A stretch of DNA of 64,000 bases from Hemibagrus wyckioides (taxonomy: Eukaryota > Chordata > Actinopteri > Siluriformes > Bagridae). Positions 23,974-34,437 of this stretch are shown here, piece by piece. The notes under the pieces were generated by a model. That model was not told the origin of the DNA, made no database searches, and worked only from the letters and a program-made list of their open reading frames with translations. The position numbers were made by a program, and so were the translations under genes. The stretch covers positions 15,903,511 to 15,967,510 of the forward strand of contig NC_080723.1 of the NCBI RefSeq assembly GCF_019097595.1. The letters are read 5' to 3'. Within the stretch, counting starts at the first letter, position 1. Each line of letters starts with the position of its first letter.

Positions 23974-26349
23974 CTTCTCTTTATTAGGAAGTGTTTGTGT
24001 TTTGTTTAAAGTGTCTCCTTCATTTATACTGATCAGTTCAGCATCTGCAGCCGAAAATGATGCAGGAAAAACCACAATGTCACTCTTCAGTGTGTCAGAA
24101 CTAAAACACATGTCATACTGCTGAGTAGATTTGGAGTATGACCAGCTTCCATCAGGATGTGTAGTAATCACTGGGGCACTGTATCTGCTGAAATTACTGT
24201 CTGTCCTGCAGCATTTTACAACTATTAAACTGATTAGACTCAGTAAAAATACCATTGAAACAGATACAATGGCAATCAGCAAATACATGTTTAAATCCGA
24301 GAAATTATCCTCCCCTACTGGTGATTGATTGAACTGAGTCTTTATGTCGCCTCTGTTTTCAAGAACCACAACATCAACAGAAACAGTAGCTGATAGTGAG
24401 GGTTCTCCGTTATCAGAAACCAAAATGACCAGTGGGTGAGTTTTTAGGTCATTGTCACTCATTCTCCTCTTAGTCCTGATCTCTCCGCTGTTGGTTCCAA
24501 TCCGAAAAAGGTTGTTTCCTTTAGGGTCAGAGATGTGATAAGAAAGCAGTGCATTATATCCAGAATCTGAATCTACAGCTCTGATCTTGGCCACAAAGTA
24601 GCCTGCTTCAGCAGAATAGGGAATGTTCTCGGTGTGAACAGAGCCATGCTCAGAATAGGGAGCGAGAATCCCAGGACTGTTGTCATTCTCATCCAGTATA
24701 AAGACATTAACAGTGACGTTACTGCTCAGTGGAGGAACACCGGAGTCTGTGGCCTGAACTTTAAGTTGAAATGTTTTTAATTCTTCATAATTAAATGACT
24801 GCAAACCTTGAATATCTCCACTATCAGAGTTTATGTTGATCATGGATGTTACATAACCATTTTTAGAGTTTTCTAGTAATAAATATGATATTCTACCATT
24901 ATCACCAACATCAGGATCAAAAGCAGATACTGTGTAAATTACAGATCCAACCTTACTGTTCTCTTTTACATACACATTCATGACTGTGTCTGCGAAACGT
25001 GGCGCGTTGTCATTTACATCAGAAATGTGTACGGTAATGACAGTGGTGCTAGAGAGTGGTGTGGTCCCTTCATCAGTAGCTGTGAGAGTTATATTATATT
25101 GTGAAACACTCTCTCTGTCTAGATGTCCCTTTACGTTTAAGGAATATCTATTTTTATACGTGTTCTGCAGAGCAAATGGTAAAAAACCTTGTAAATGTAA
25201 AGAAGTGGCACCATTTTTACCTGAATCTTTATCTTTTACCGCTATTAAGCCGACCATTGTCCCATCCGGCGCGTCTTCTTTAAGAATGTCAACTAGTGAC
25301 GTTACCGATATTTCCGGAGCATTGTCATTAACATCAAGTATTTCAACTAGGATTTTACAAAACGCTGACCTCGGAGTTATTCCTCTGTCTCTTGCCTGGA
25401 CTCGAATTTCCACTGCATTGCTTTGCTCGTGATCCAGCTTTCCTTTCACTGTTATTTCACCGCTATCAGAATTGATAGCGAATGAATCAATAATTCTGTC
25501 ATTGTCATGATTTACGAATGAATATACGATTTCTCTGTTCAGTCCTTCATCTGCATCATTTGCATTAACTGTAACAACAATTGTACCAGATGGCGAATCT
25601 TCTGGAATTTGAGCTTTGTAAAGCGATTTTCCACAAACGGGAGTGTTGTCATTCGCATCAAGGACATTTACTTTTAGATTTAATGTCCCGGATCTAGGAG
25701 GTTTACCTCCGTCTATAGCAGTCACTAAAAGTTGTATCACGGGCTGTTTTTCTCTATCTAGTGCTTTTTGTAGTACTAATTCAGAAGATACACTTTGCTC
25801 TCCGCTGTGTACATCAATAGAGAAGTGCTCATTCTGGCTAAGCCTATAGCTTTTTATCGAGTTACTGCCCACATCCGCATCAAATGCACGCTGTAAATCA
25901 AACCTGTCTCCAAGAGAAGCCGATTCAGAAATATTAAGTTCTGTTTTTGACGAGCGAAACATGGGTGCGTGATCATTTGCATCTAATATGTTAACCTCAA
26001 ACCGATACATGTTTAAAGGGGAATTAATTACAGCCTCCACGTCAAAAGTACATTTCGTACTGCGTCCGCATAGCTCCTCGCGGTCTATTCTTTCTTTAAC
26101 ATGGAGGACTCCAGTCTTCGCATTTAAATAAAAATACCTTGCATTTGGTCCGGAAATAATCTGAAACCCACGGGGCTCCAATTCTTGTAAATTGAGATTC
26201 AAGTCTCTTGCTAAATTTCCAACTGTAGTCCCTGAGTTACTCTCCTCCATCACGGAATATGCAATCTGCCCATTCGCAATAGTGAAAAGACAATAAAGCC
26301 AAGTGAAAAAGATCCACAATATATGTCCAAGCTCCAGAATTTCAGCCAT
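23974..26349 (-). CDS. Clustered protocadherin variable exon 8 (GSWSYS subfamily)
   Basis: Complete variable exon, 792 codons, ATG 26349 (MAEILELGHILW), donor AAG|GTAAGA after ...QTLPNKEK. A hydrophobic signal peptide ends TIANG|Q, with six EC repeats, a membrane helix and [15 protein letters not shown]. The EC1-EC2 linker is DANDHAP, a common natural variant of DxNDN, and the EC2-EC3 linker is DANDNTPVCGKS with a Cys. The tail differs a little (FPASFSAADAELI). EC4 to the tail is close to the tandem array, while EC1-EC3 are clearly different, so it is an older relative. I saw no RE1-like site in its downstream intron. Confidence 0.95.
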
Positions 26350-26456
26350 GTCCTATTGTCGAAACCTTTTACAGACAACATTAAATTCCGAACGTATGAC
26401 TGTGTGAATTAATCCACCGTCCAACAGCGCAACAGCCCATTTGCTATAATGTCTCC

Positions 26457-26566
26457 GAAACAAAAGCTGTGCGCTACCCGGTACGCCCTATCTCCTGACA
26501 AAAAGGAGTCTCGACAGAGAACAAAAAGCTAAGCTAAGACCATACTGCGAGTGACACCATGTGGAC
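26457..26566 (-). promoter_or_regulatory. Promoter elements of variable exon 8
   Basis: CSE-like CCACATGGTGTCACTCGC in gene sense (26547-26564), about 200 bases above the ATG. A slightly altered downstream element, CAGCTTTTGTTTC, lies at 26457-26469. No clear TATA box. Confidence 0.6.
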
Positions 26567-27243
26567 ATCATGAACATGTAAGAACCAGGGATGAGTAATA
26601 TTCGCAGAATACAGCAATGTTTAAAACACACAAACAATTATTAAAATAAAACAAGTAAATATAGGGCCAATGAACACGTCTGCAATTAGCCAATAGTGGA
26701 GATTGCATAAAGTTACTGGGTGCGATTCTAATTCGACCATAAAAAACGGCTGTAAAAATAAGTTGTGTCATATTCACACTCTAAAAACACCCCATTACCT
26801 CTCTTAACCTATTAGATGAGTACATTTAGAGTTCATAATTAACACCCTTTGCTACTGTTAAATTAACTTTCAGCTGAATTTTTGTTTTTAGCTGAGTTTG
26901 TGTTTACTGCAGTTTCTTTAACCCAATGAAGGTCCCTTTATTTATTTATTTATTTATTTATTTATTTTAATTATACGTCATGCCAAGACACATAATCTCT
27001 AATTATTCATTATAACGGAGAAGCTAATTCTTATTTAATAAATTCATATACAAAACAAACATAACATTTTTACAGTGCAATTACAAACCAGGACTAAGTT
27101 TGTAACATTTTCGTAGAAACTTTTCGTAGAAACATAAAAACGTAGACGTGCTACTAATTCCAAATATTACATCATATTTAAGCAAAATATAAATAAAAAA
27201 TTAATGACCAGAAGGTAATAAATAAATAAAATATAAGCCTTAC
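26567..27243. other. Spacer between exons 8 and 9
   Basis: AT-rich and noncoding, with a short (TTTA)n run at about 26938-26967. No RE1-like site seen. Confidence 0.5.
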
Positions 27244-29628
27244 CTTATCATTATTAGGAAGTGTCTGTGTGCTGTTTAAGATGTCACCTTCATTTGTACT
27301 TATCAGCGCCGCATCTGCAGCCGGAAATGGTGCAGGGAAAACCATTACGTCACTCTTTAGTGTATCAGAACTAAAACAAACGTCATACTGCTGAGTGGAT
27401 TTGGAGTAAGACCAGCTTCCATCAGGATGTGTGGTGATCACTGGGGCGCTGTATCTGCTAAAACTATTGTCTGTACTGCAGCATTTTACAGCTATTAAAC
27501 TGATCAGACTCAGCAAAAATATAACTGAAATTGACACAATGGCGATTATCAAATACATATTTAAATCCGAAAAATTATCCTCTCTTACTGGTGCATTATT
27601 GGACTGAGTAATTAAGTCATCTGTGCCCTCAGCAACCACAACATCAACAGAAACAGTGGCTGATAGTGAGGGTTCTCCATTATCAGAAACCAAAATGACC
27701 AGTGGGTGAGTTTTCAGATCATTGTCACTCATTCTCCTCTTGGTCCTTATCTCTCCACTGCTGGTTCCAATCCGAAAAAGGTTGTTTCCTTTAGGGTCAG
27801 AGATGTGATAAGAAAGCAGTGCATTGTATCCAGAATCTGAGTCTACAGCTCTGATCTTGCCCACAAAGTAGCCTGCTTCAGCAGAATAGGGAATGTTCTC
27901 AGTGTGAACAGATCCATGCTCAGAATATGGAGCAAGAAGCCCAGGACTATTGTCATTCTCATCCAGGATAAAAACATTCACAGTCACGTTACTGCTCAGT
28001 GGAGGAACACCAGAGTCTGTGGCCTGAACTCTAAACTGAAATGTTTTTAGTTCTTCATAATTAAAAGACTGCAGACTGTAAATATCACCGCTGTCCGAAT
28101 TTATGTTTACCATTGATGCAACTTTTTGAGAGTTTTCTAGTAATAAATATGATATTCTAGCATTATCACCAACATCAGGATCAAAAGCAGAGACTGTAAA
28201 AATAACATGTCCTACCTGACTGTTTTCTTTTATATACGCATTAATGACGGAGACTTGAAAACGTGGTGCGTTGTCATTTACATCAGAGACATGTACAGTA
28301 ATGACAGTGGAGCTTGAGAGAGGTGGCGTCCCTTCATCAATAGCTGTTACAGTGATATTATATTGTGACACACTTTCTCTGTCTAATGCACCATCGACAA
28401 CTAAGGAATAATAATTTTTATATGTAGATTTCAGCTTAAAACTTTCAGAATCCGACATATATACTTTAACAAAGCCGTTTTTCTCGTTATCTAGATCCGT
28501 GACAGTCATTAAAGCAATTACTGATCCTGCAGCAGAATCCTCTCTTACTGTTTTCATAAGAGATGTTAGTGAAATTACTGGTATATTATCATTAACGTCA
28601 ATGACTTCCACTAAGACTTTACAGTGCGTGCTACGTGGCGAATGACCGCGATCACTGGCTTGCGCACGGATTTCAAACGCAGGATTTTCTTCATAATCTA
28701 AATTGCCCTGGATTGTAATTTCACCACTGTCTTGGTCTATTCTGAATAAAACAGATAATGTTGCACTATCGCGCTCAATTAGAGAATATACGATTTCACC
28801 ATTTACACCCTCGTCTAAATCTGTAGCCGCAAGTTTTATTAGTGTCGTCCCAACTGGAGCATTTTCTGAAACGCGAACTTTATAAAGCTGTTTGCTAAAT
28901 GTGGGAGTGTTATCATTCACATCCACGACATTGATGACAACGATCGCTGTTCCAGATCTGGGAGGTTTTCCTCCGTCTACAGCAGTCAGAGTTAACCGTA
29001 TCATAGGCTGTTTCTCTCTGTCTAAGGCTTTCTGTAGTACTAACTCAGCAGACACTGTTTGCTCTCCGCTCTGAACATCCAAGGAGAAATGTTCATTCTG
29101 ACTCAGCTTGTAACTTTTCACCGAGTTGGTCCCTATATCTGCATCTTTAGCTACTGGTAATGGGAATCTTTCCCCATTATATGCTGACTCGGTAATATTT
29201 ATATCGAACGACGTTTTATGGAAAAACGGTGCATTGTCATTTATGTCTAAAACGATCAACTCTATTCTATGGAGATTTAGTGGATTATTTAAAATGGCTT
29301 CTATATTTATTAAACACTTTGGTACATTACTACAGAGCTCCTCTCTATCTATTCTCTCACTAACAAATAGCACTCCGGTCTTCAGATTTACATCAAAATA
29401 CCTCTTATTGTGTGTCGATACAATCCGAAGTCCTCTCAACTCCAGTTCAAGCACATTTACGTTTAAATCCTTCGCGATATTTCCAACAACTGTTCCTTTT
29501 TCAGCCTCCTCTGACACAGAGTAAGATATCTGCGCCGCGCAGAAACCCGATATACACAATAACGCAACGAACCAAATCCACACCGTCTCTTTTCGGATAG
29601 GGACGCCCATTGCAGAAAAGACAGTCAT
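27244..29628 (-). CDS. Clustered protocadherin variable exon 9 (GSWSYS subfamily)
   Basis: Complete variable exon. From ATG 29628 (MTVFSAMGVPIRK) to donor AAG|GTAAGG (after ...TLPNNDK) it is 795 codons; a second Met seven codons in (29610) is equally good. The same frame stays open upstream to 29865, but that extension starts at a GTG and runs through the TATA box and CSE-like element, so it is promoter rather than protein. The signal peptide ends GFCAA|Q. The EC4 segment (MSDSESFKLKSTYKN) and the Ser/Asp-rich EC3 (IERDSATLSVLFRI) are distinctive. The tail motif is [17 protein letters not shown] followed by VMVFPAPFPAADAALIS. Confidence 0.94.
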
Positions 29629-29740
29629 AGATCGTAAGGCGTCCAAATAATCTCGTAAAATTTCTAGGACAATATTCCATATATCAAGGGTCTCGCGTGG
29701 AGCCAACCCGGCATTGTAAGTCCACCATTTCGTGTTTCGA

Positions 29741-29846
29741 GAAACAAAGCACGTTGTTCCTTTATGCTTCTCGGTTAACCATTCAATAGGAGGAGCCTTA
29801 TAAAAGGGCGGATTGGTGTTTGCACGGTCTATAGCGACGCCAAGAG
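29741..29846 (-). promoter_or_regulatory. Promoter elements of variable exon 9
   Basis: In gene sense: a diverged CSE-like TTGGCGTCGCTAT (29831-29845) with the CGCT core, a good TATA box CTTTTATAAG (29797-29806) and GTGCTTTGTTTC (29741-29752). This is the clearest TATA box outside the tandem array. Confidence 0.6.
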
Positions 29847-30039
29847 CCCGTTTTACTATATTCACATATCATAATATTTAGTGTTAATTACTTACTTTCT
29901 ATTGCTATTTTTTAATTTTGAGTACGATTACGCCATCAACTATTTTGCATGCGAAGAATTTTTTTCGTTTATTAATATATTAATAATTATTAAAATATTA
30001 ACATCTAATATTCGTTTATTTATTTATTTAATTATATCG

Positions 30040-30040
<1 letters not shown>

Positions 30041-30098
<58 letters not shown>
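30041..30098. repeat. (TA)n microsatellite
   Basis: About 29 TA units between the exon 9 promoter and the exon 10 RE1-like site. Confidence 0.95.
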
Positions 30099-30100
<2 letters not shown>

Positions 30101-30206
30101 TAACGAATTCCACAAAAAACGTAGTTAGTGTGCCGAACAATGTTTCACAAATGCATAGGTATGTTGATGGTTTAAGCATTGTGGTGGTTTTCTGTCACCT
30201 ATTTTT

Positions 30207-30227
30207 TTCAGCACCAAGGACAGCGTA
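30207..30227 (+). promoter_or_regulatory. RE1/NRSE-like (REST binding) site
   Basis: TTCAGCACC-AA-GGACAGCGTA matches the RE1 core without mismatch and lies 47 bases beyond the donor of exon 10. Confidence 0.75.
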
Positions 30228-30273
30228 AAACAAACCCCACGGCTTAAGAAATGGTAAAATAAATTAATCTTAC

Positions 30274-32658
30274 CTTATCATTATTTGGAAGTGTCTGTGT
30301 TCGGATAAAATTGTCCCCTTCATTTACACTAAATAGATCAGCATCTACAGGTGGAATTGGCGCAGGAAAAACCACAACGTCACTGTTCATTGTGTCGGAG
30401 TTAAAACACACATCATACTGCTGAGTAGATTTGGAGTAAGACCAGCTTCCATCAGGATGTGTAGTGATCACTGGGGCACTGTATCTACTAAAACTGCCAT
30501 CAGTCCTGCAGCATTTTACAGCTATTAAACTGATCAGACTCAGTAAAAATACCACTGAAACTGACACAATGGCGATCAGCAAATACATGTTTAAATCCGA
30601 AAAACTGTCCTCCTTTATCGGTGCATGTTTGAACCGAGTCTTTATGTCATCTGTGTTTTCAAAAACCACAACATCAATAGACACAGTGGCTGACAGTGAG
30701 GGTTCTCCATTATCAGAAACCAAAATGACCAGTGGGTGAGTTTTCAGATCATTGTCACTCATTCTCCTCTTAGTCCTGATCTCTCCACTGCTTGATCCAA
30801 TCCGGAAGAGGTTGTTTCCTTTAGGTTCAGAGATGTGATAAGAAAGCAGTGCATTATATCCAGAATCTGAGTCTACAGCTCTGATCTTGCCCACAAAGTA
30901 GCCTGCTTCTGCAGAATACGGAATGTTCTCGGTGTGAACAGAGCCATGCTCAGAATAGGGAGCGAGAATCCCGGGATTGTTGTCATTCTCATCCAGAATG
31001 AAAACTTTCACAGTCACGTTACTGCTCAGTGGAGGAACACCAGAGTCTGTGGCCTGAACCCTAAACTGAAATGTCTTAATTTCCTCATAGTCAAAGGATT
31101 TTAAGGTGTGGATATCTCCTGTAACTGAATTTATATTCACCAGCATGGATATAGGAATTTGGTTACTATGCACTTCTACAAGAGAGTAAGTAATCTGTGA
31201 ATTTTCATAAATGTCATCATCAAACGCAGACAAAGTTTTAATAACAGCACCAACTTCACTGTTCTCCTTCACGTAAACATTAATGTTGTCCTCCCGAAAG
31301 AGTGGTGCATTATCATTCACATCAGAAACTTGTACATTAATTACAGTTGTGCTGGTGAGAGGTGGAATCCCTTCATCACTTGCAGTAAGAGTTATGTAAT
31401 ACTGAGACCGACTCTCTCTGTCTAGTGGGCCATTTACTGATAGAGAATAATAGTTTTTGTAATTAGACTCAAGTGTAAATGGCATATTGTTAGAGACAAT
31501 ACAATTTACGAAACCATTTTTACCACCGTCTCTGTCAGTTACCGATACAAGTGCAATGGCAGTACCGATTTTGGCATCTTCTTTCACAGTTTGCAGGAGC
31601 GGCGTTACTCTGATTTCAGGTGCGTTGTCGTTTTGATCCAACACCTCAATTAGAACTTTGCAGTGTGAGGCCATTGGAGGGTGTCCTCTGTCACTGGCTT
31701 GAACATGGATTTCAAAAGCAACATCTTCCTCGAAATCTACTATGTCCTTCACTGTTACGGCCCCAGATTGTGTATCAATACCAAAAATGGCTAAGATTTT
31801 GTCCTGGTCTCTTTTAATTATAGAGTAAAAAATCTCACTATTCAATCCTTCATCGCTGTCTGTCGCATTTAATACGACAACCGTTGTGCCAACAGGAACA
31901 TTTTCAGAAATACTTGTTTTGTAAAGTGGCTTACTAAATACTGGAGCATTATCATTAACATCTAAAACATTCACTATGATTTGAGATGTTCCTGATTTTG
32001 GTGGGCTACCTCCATCAACAGCGGTTAGTGTAAGGTGGATTACAGGCTGTTTCTCTCTGTCTAAAGCTTTCTGCAGTACTAACTCTGCAGATACGCTCTG
32101 CTCTGGTCCTTTGGATATCGCTAGCGTAAAATATTCATTTGAAGTTAGTTTGTACATACTCACAGTATTTTTACCAACATCTAAATCGGTGGCCCGAGGC
32201 AGAGGCAGTCTCACACCAGGAAGTGAGCTCTCTGCGATATCGAGCGTATGTGAATTTTCACTAAAAGTAGGCGCATTATCATTAACATCCAAAATATTCA
32301 TTTCAATTCGGAACAGCTTTAAAGGGTTGTTAATAACGGCCTCCACACTGATTGTACATTTAATCGTTTTAGCACAAAGCGCTTCTCTGTCAATGTTCTC
32401 ATTGACGTAAAGAAATCCAGTCTTTAGATTTACCTCGAAATATTTTTTCTCTGATCCGGCCAGAATTTGAAACATTCGCGACTCCAGTTCCTGTACATTA
32501 AGGTTTAAATCCTTTGCGATATTTCCGACTGATGTCCCGGTTTTTGACTCTTCTGACACGGAGTAGGAGAGCTGCTGCCCTGTAACCGCTTCCCAGAAGT
32601 AGTCAAACAAAACAAGCACAACACACGCCGCAACAGATCCACGTCTAAATAAAGACAT
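30274..32658 (-). CDS. Clustered protocadherin variable exon 10 (GSWSYS subfamily)
   Basis: Complete variable exon, 795 codons from ATG 32658 ([14 protein letters not shown]) to donor AAG|GTAAGA after ...TLPNNDK. The frame continues upstream to a TTG at 32712, which is not a plausible start. The signal peptide ends [15 protein letters not shown]. The EC3-EC4 linker is DQNDNAP rather than DINDN. EC1-EC5 are strongly diverged from other members (for example GPEQSVSAE in EC2 and [13 protein letters not shown] in EC5). From [17 protein letters not shown] onward the protein is almost identical to the rest of the subfamily. A perfect RE1-like site lies only 47 bases past the donor. Confidence 0.95.
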
Positions 32659-32807
32659 TGTTCTCTTAAATCGTGATGCATTCAACCACAAAATAAACTC
32701 CAGGTAATCCAAGCGGGTTTAATTTAGATATTACAAAACCGGTCGACATTCCTTCTCATTGCAAAACTAGACGGGTTATTCCTTTGCATTCGTATTCCCT
32801 TTCATCT

Positions 32808-32922
32808 GAACAAAGCACAGAGAAAACCACTCCCCATATTAGTCGGGGTGTATGTGTGTGTGTGTTGGGCGGTTAGATATAGATATCTTGATTCAGTGGT
32901 CAACAGCGACATCACGTGCACA
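32808..32922 (-). promoter_or_regulatory. Promoter elements of variable exon 10
   Basis: CSE-like GTGCACGTGATGTCGCTGT in gene sense (32903-32921) and CTGTGCTTTGTTC (32808-32820). No clear TATA box. Confidence 0.6.
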
Positions 32923-33140
32923 CAATCGTTGAGAGGCTATGTCCCGTCTCTGTCATCAGGAATTAAAATAATTAATGATTTATACAAAACAAAAGCTGCA
33001 AATAATAAAAATCACAACAGTGATAACGGGCAATATATTCAACATGACAAATAATAATAATGCATGGGTACGTAATAATAATCAAATTAACTCACTTCAA
33101 AAATGATAATTTCAAAAGTACGGATAAGTCCGGGTAGCAT

Positions 33141-33161
33141 CTCAGCACCACGGGCAGCACC
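33141..33161 (+). promoter_or_regulatory. RE1/NRSE-like site between exons 10 and 11
   Basis: CTCAGCACC-AC-GGGCAGCACC has one mismatch (GGGCAG for GGACAG). It is about 220 bases above the CSE of exon 10 and 1277 bases past the donor of exon 11, beyond a likely insertion of about 1 kb. Confidence 0.6.
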
Positions 33162-33284
33162 CGGTTAATAATGTACTTATTAGGTCTCTTACTTTATTAC
33201 CTCTGAATAAAAATCCAAGTCAAAATCCAAACAGGCTTTAAAGAAAAAATCATAATTTATATATTTATGATAAGGAGAGAGTTA

Positions 33285-34330
33285 GTTGTGTTGCATGGTG
33301 TTTGTTTTGTATATATATATATTTATATATATATATATATATTTTATGTGCATGCGTTTACTTTGGGTTGTTTTGCTTTTGTGTGGGTTGCTGTGTATTT
33401 TCTTTTTCTGTTTGTAGGCAGTATTCCAAGCCACATTCTTATTTAAATTAAATTAAATTGGACTAATGATGGGATTGGACGACGGATTAGAGCTCTTTTC
33501 TATAAAAGAGCAGCTGTGATTGGGGACAGGTGGCAGCACCGTGTGAGCGAAATTGGAACTGGCTTAACGAGAGGGCGAGAAGAAGAAGAGATTCTGCGCC
33601 AGTGTTTCCAGTAAGGAGTGCTCTGTATGCAGCGTGGCGGCTTATGGCTGTGTGAAGGTGTAACGTTGTGAGTAATGCCGGAAGGGTTATCGGTTCGTGG
33701 AGCCCTGTGGGCGAGCAACACGCGTGATGGGTGGATGGATGTTTGCGGGAGTCTACTGCGGGTGCGGCGAGATGAGAGCGAACACTGACGGGATTCTTCT
33801 GCGCATGACTACACCAGACTGGATAGCGGGATTGCAATCCGGTCACGCTTTGAGTACGATTGATTTCGATTTACCGGTGGAACTGTTAACATTCCTGTTA
33901 ATCACCCTCGGAAAGAAAACGCGTCCACAACCAGATTGGGTGATTTTATTAAATAAGTGATTTTAGATCGGCCGATTTTCATTTTGTAGGGTATACTAGT
34001 GTTATTGAGTAGACTGAAAATCTGTGTGGATATTAAGTGCTGTGAGACTATTACGTTGGATGCTGGCAGTGTTTTTTATTTTTATTTTCCAGCATCACCA
34101 TTCCCATGGCCTTTTTTGGGGAATTGAGGGTAAAATGATGGTGGTTCTTGATTGCAATAAAGAATTGTGTATTTGAGTTTTTGTCGGGTGGTGTTTTCCA
34201 CTGTTCCATACCCTGATAACGAACCTATTTTGGTAGGGAGTTCCTGGGGTCTCCATTTATACCCTAGGTGGCGTAGTCGGTTGTAATGAAGCTCTTGCAA
34301 ATTTAACTTTGTGTCATAACCCACTGACAT
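33285..34330 (+). mobile_element. Possible LTR-type or unclassified insertion
   Basis: A GC-richer block interrupts the AT-rich spacer between exons 10 and 11. On the plus strand it has a TATA-like CTATAAAAG (about 33500-33509), a polyadenylation signal AATAAA near 34157 and, near its right side, TGGCGTAGTC, which could be a primer-binding-site remnant. I could not define matching ends or target duplications, so a solo LTR is only a guess. The short reading frames inside have no recognisable product. Confidence 0.3.
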
Positions 34331-34437
34331 ATTTTTTTAAAAATGCACCGAATGACCAAAATCCGTCATCAACTACATCAATGTGAAAAACAAACAATAG
34401 TCTAAATCATTCGAAAAATGTAAAGCACAGTTCTTAC

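Noticed and set aside
29629..29865. Extra 79 codons in front of exon 9
   Set aside because: The frame begins at GTG, not ATG, and spans the TATA box and CSE-like element of the promoter. The signal peptide starts at 29628 or 29610.
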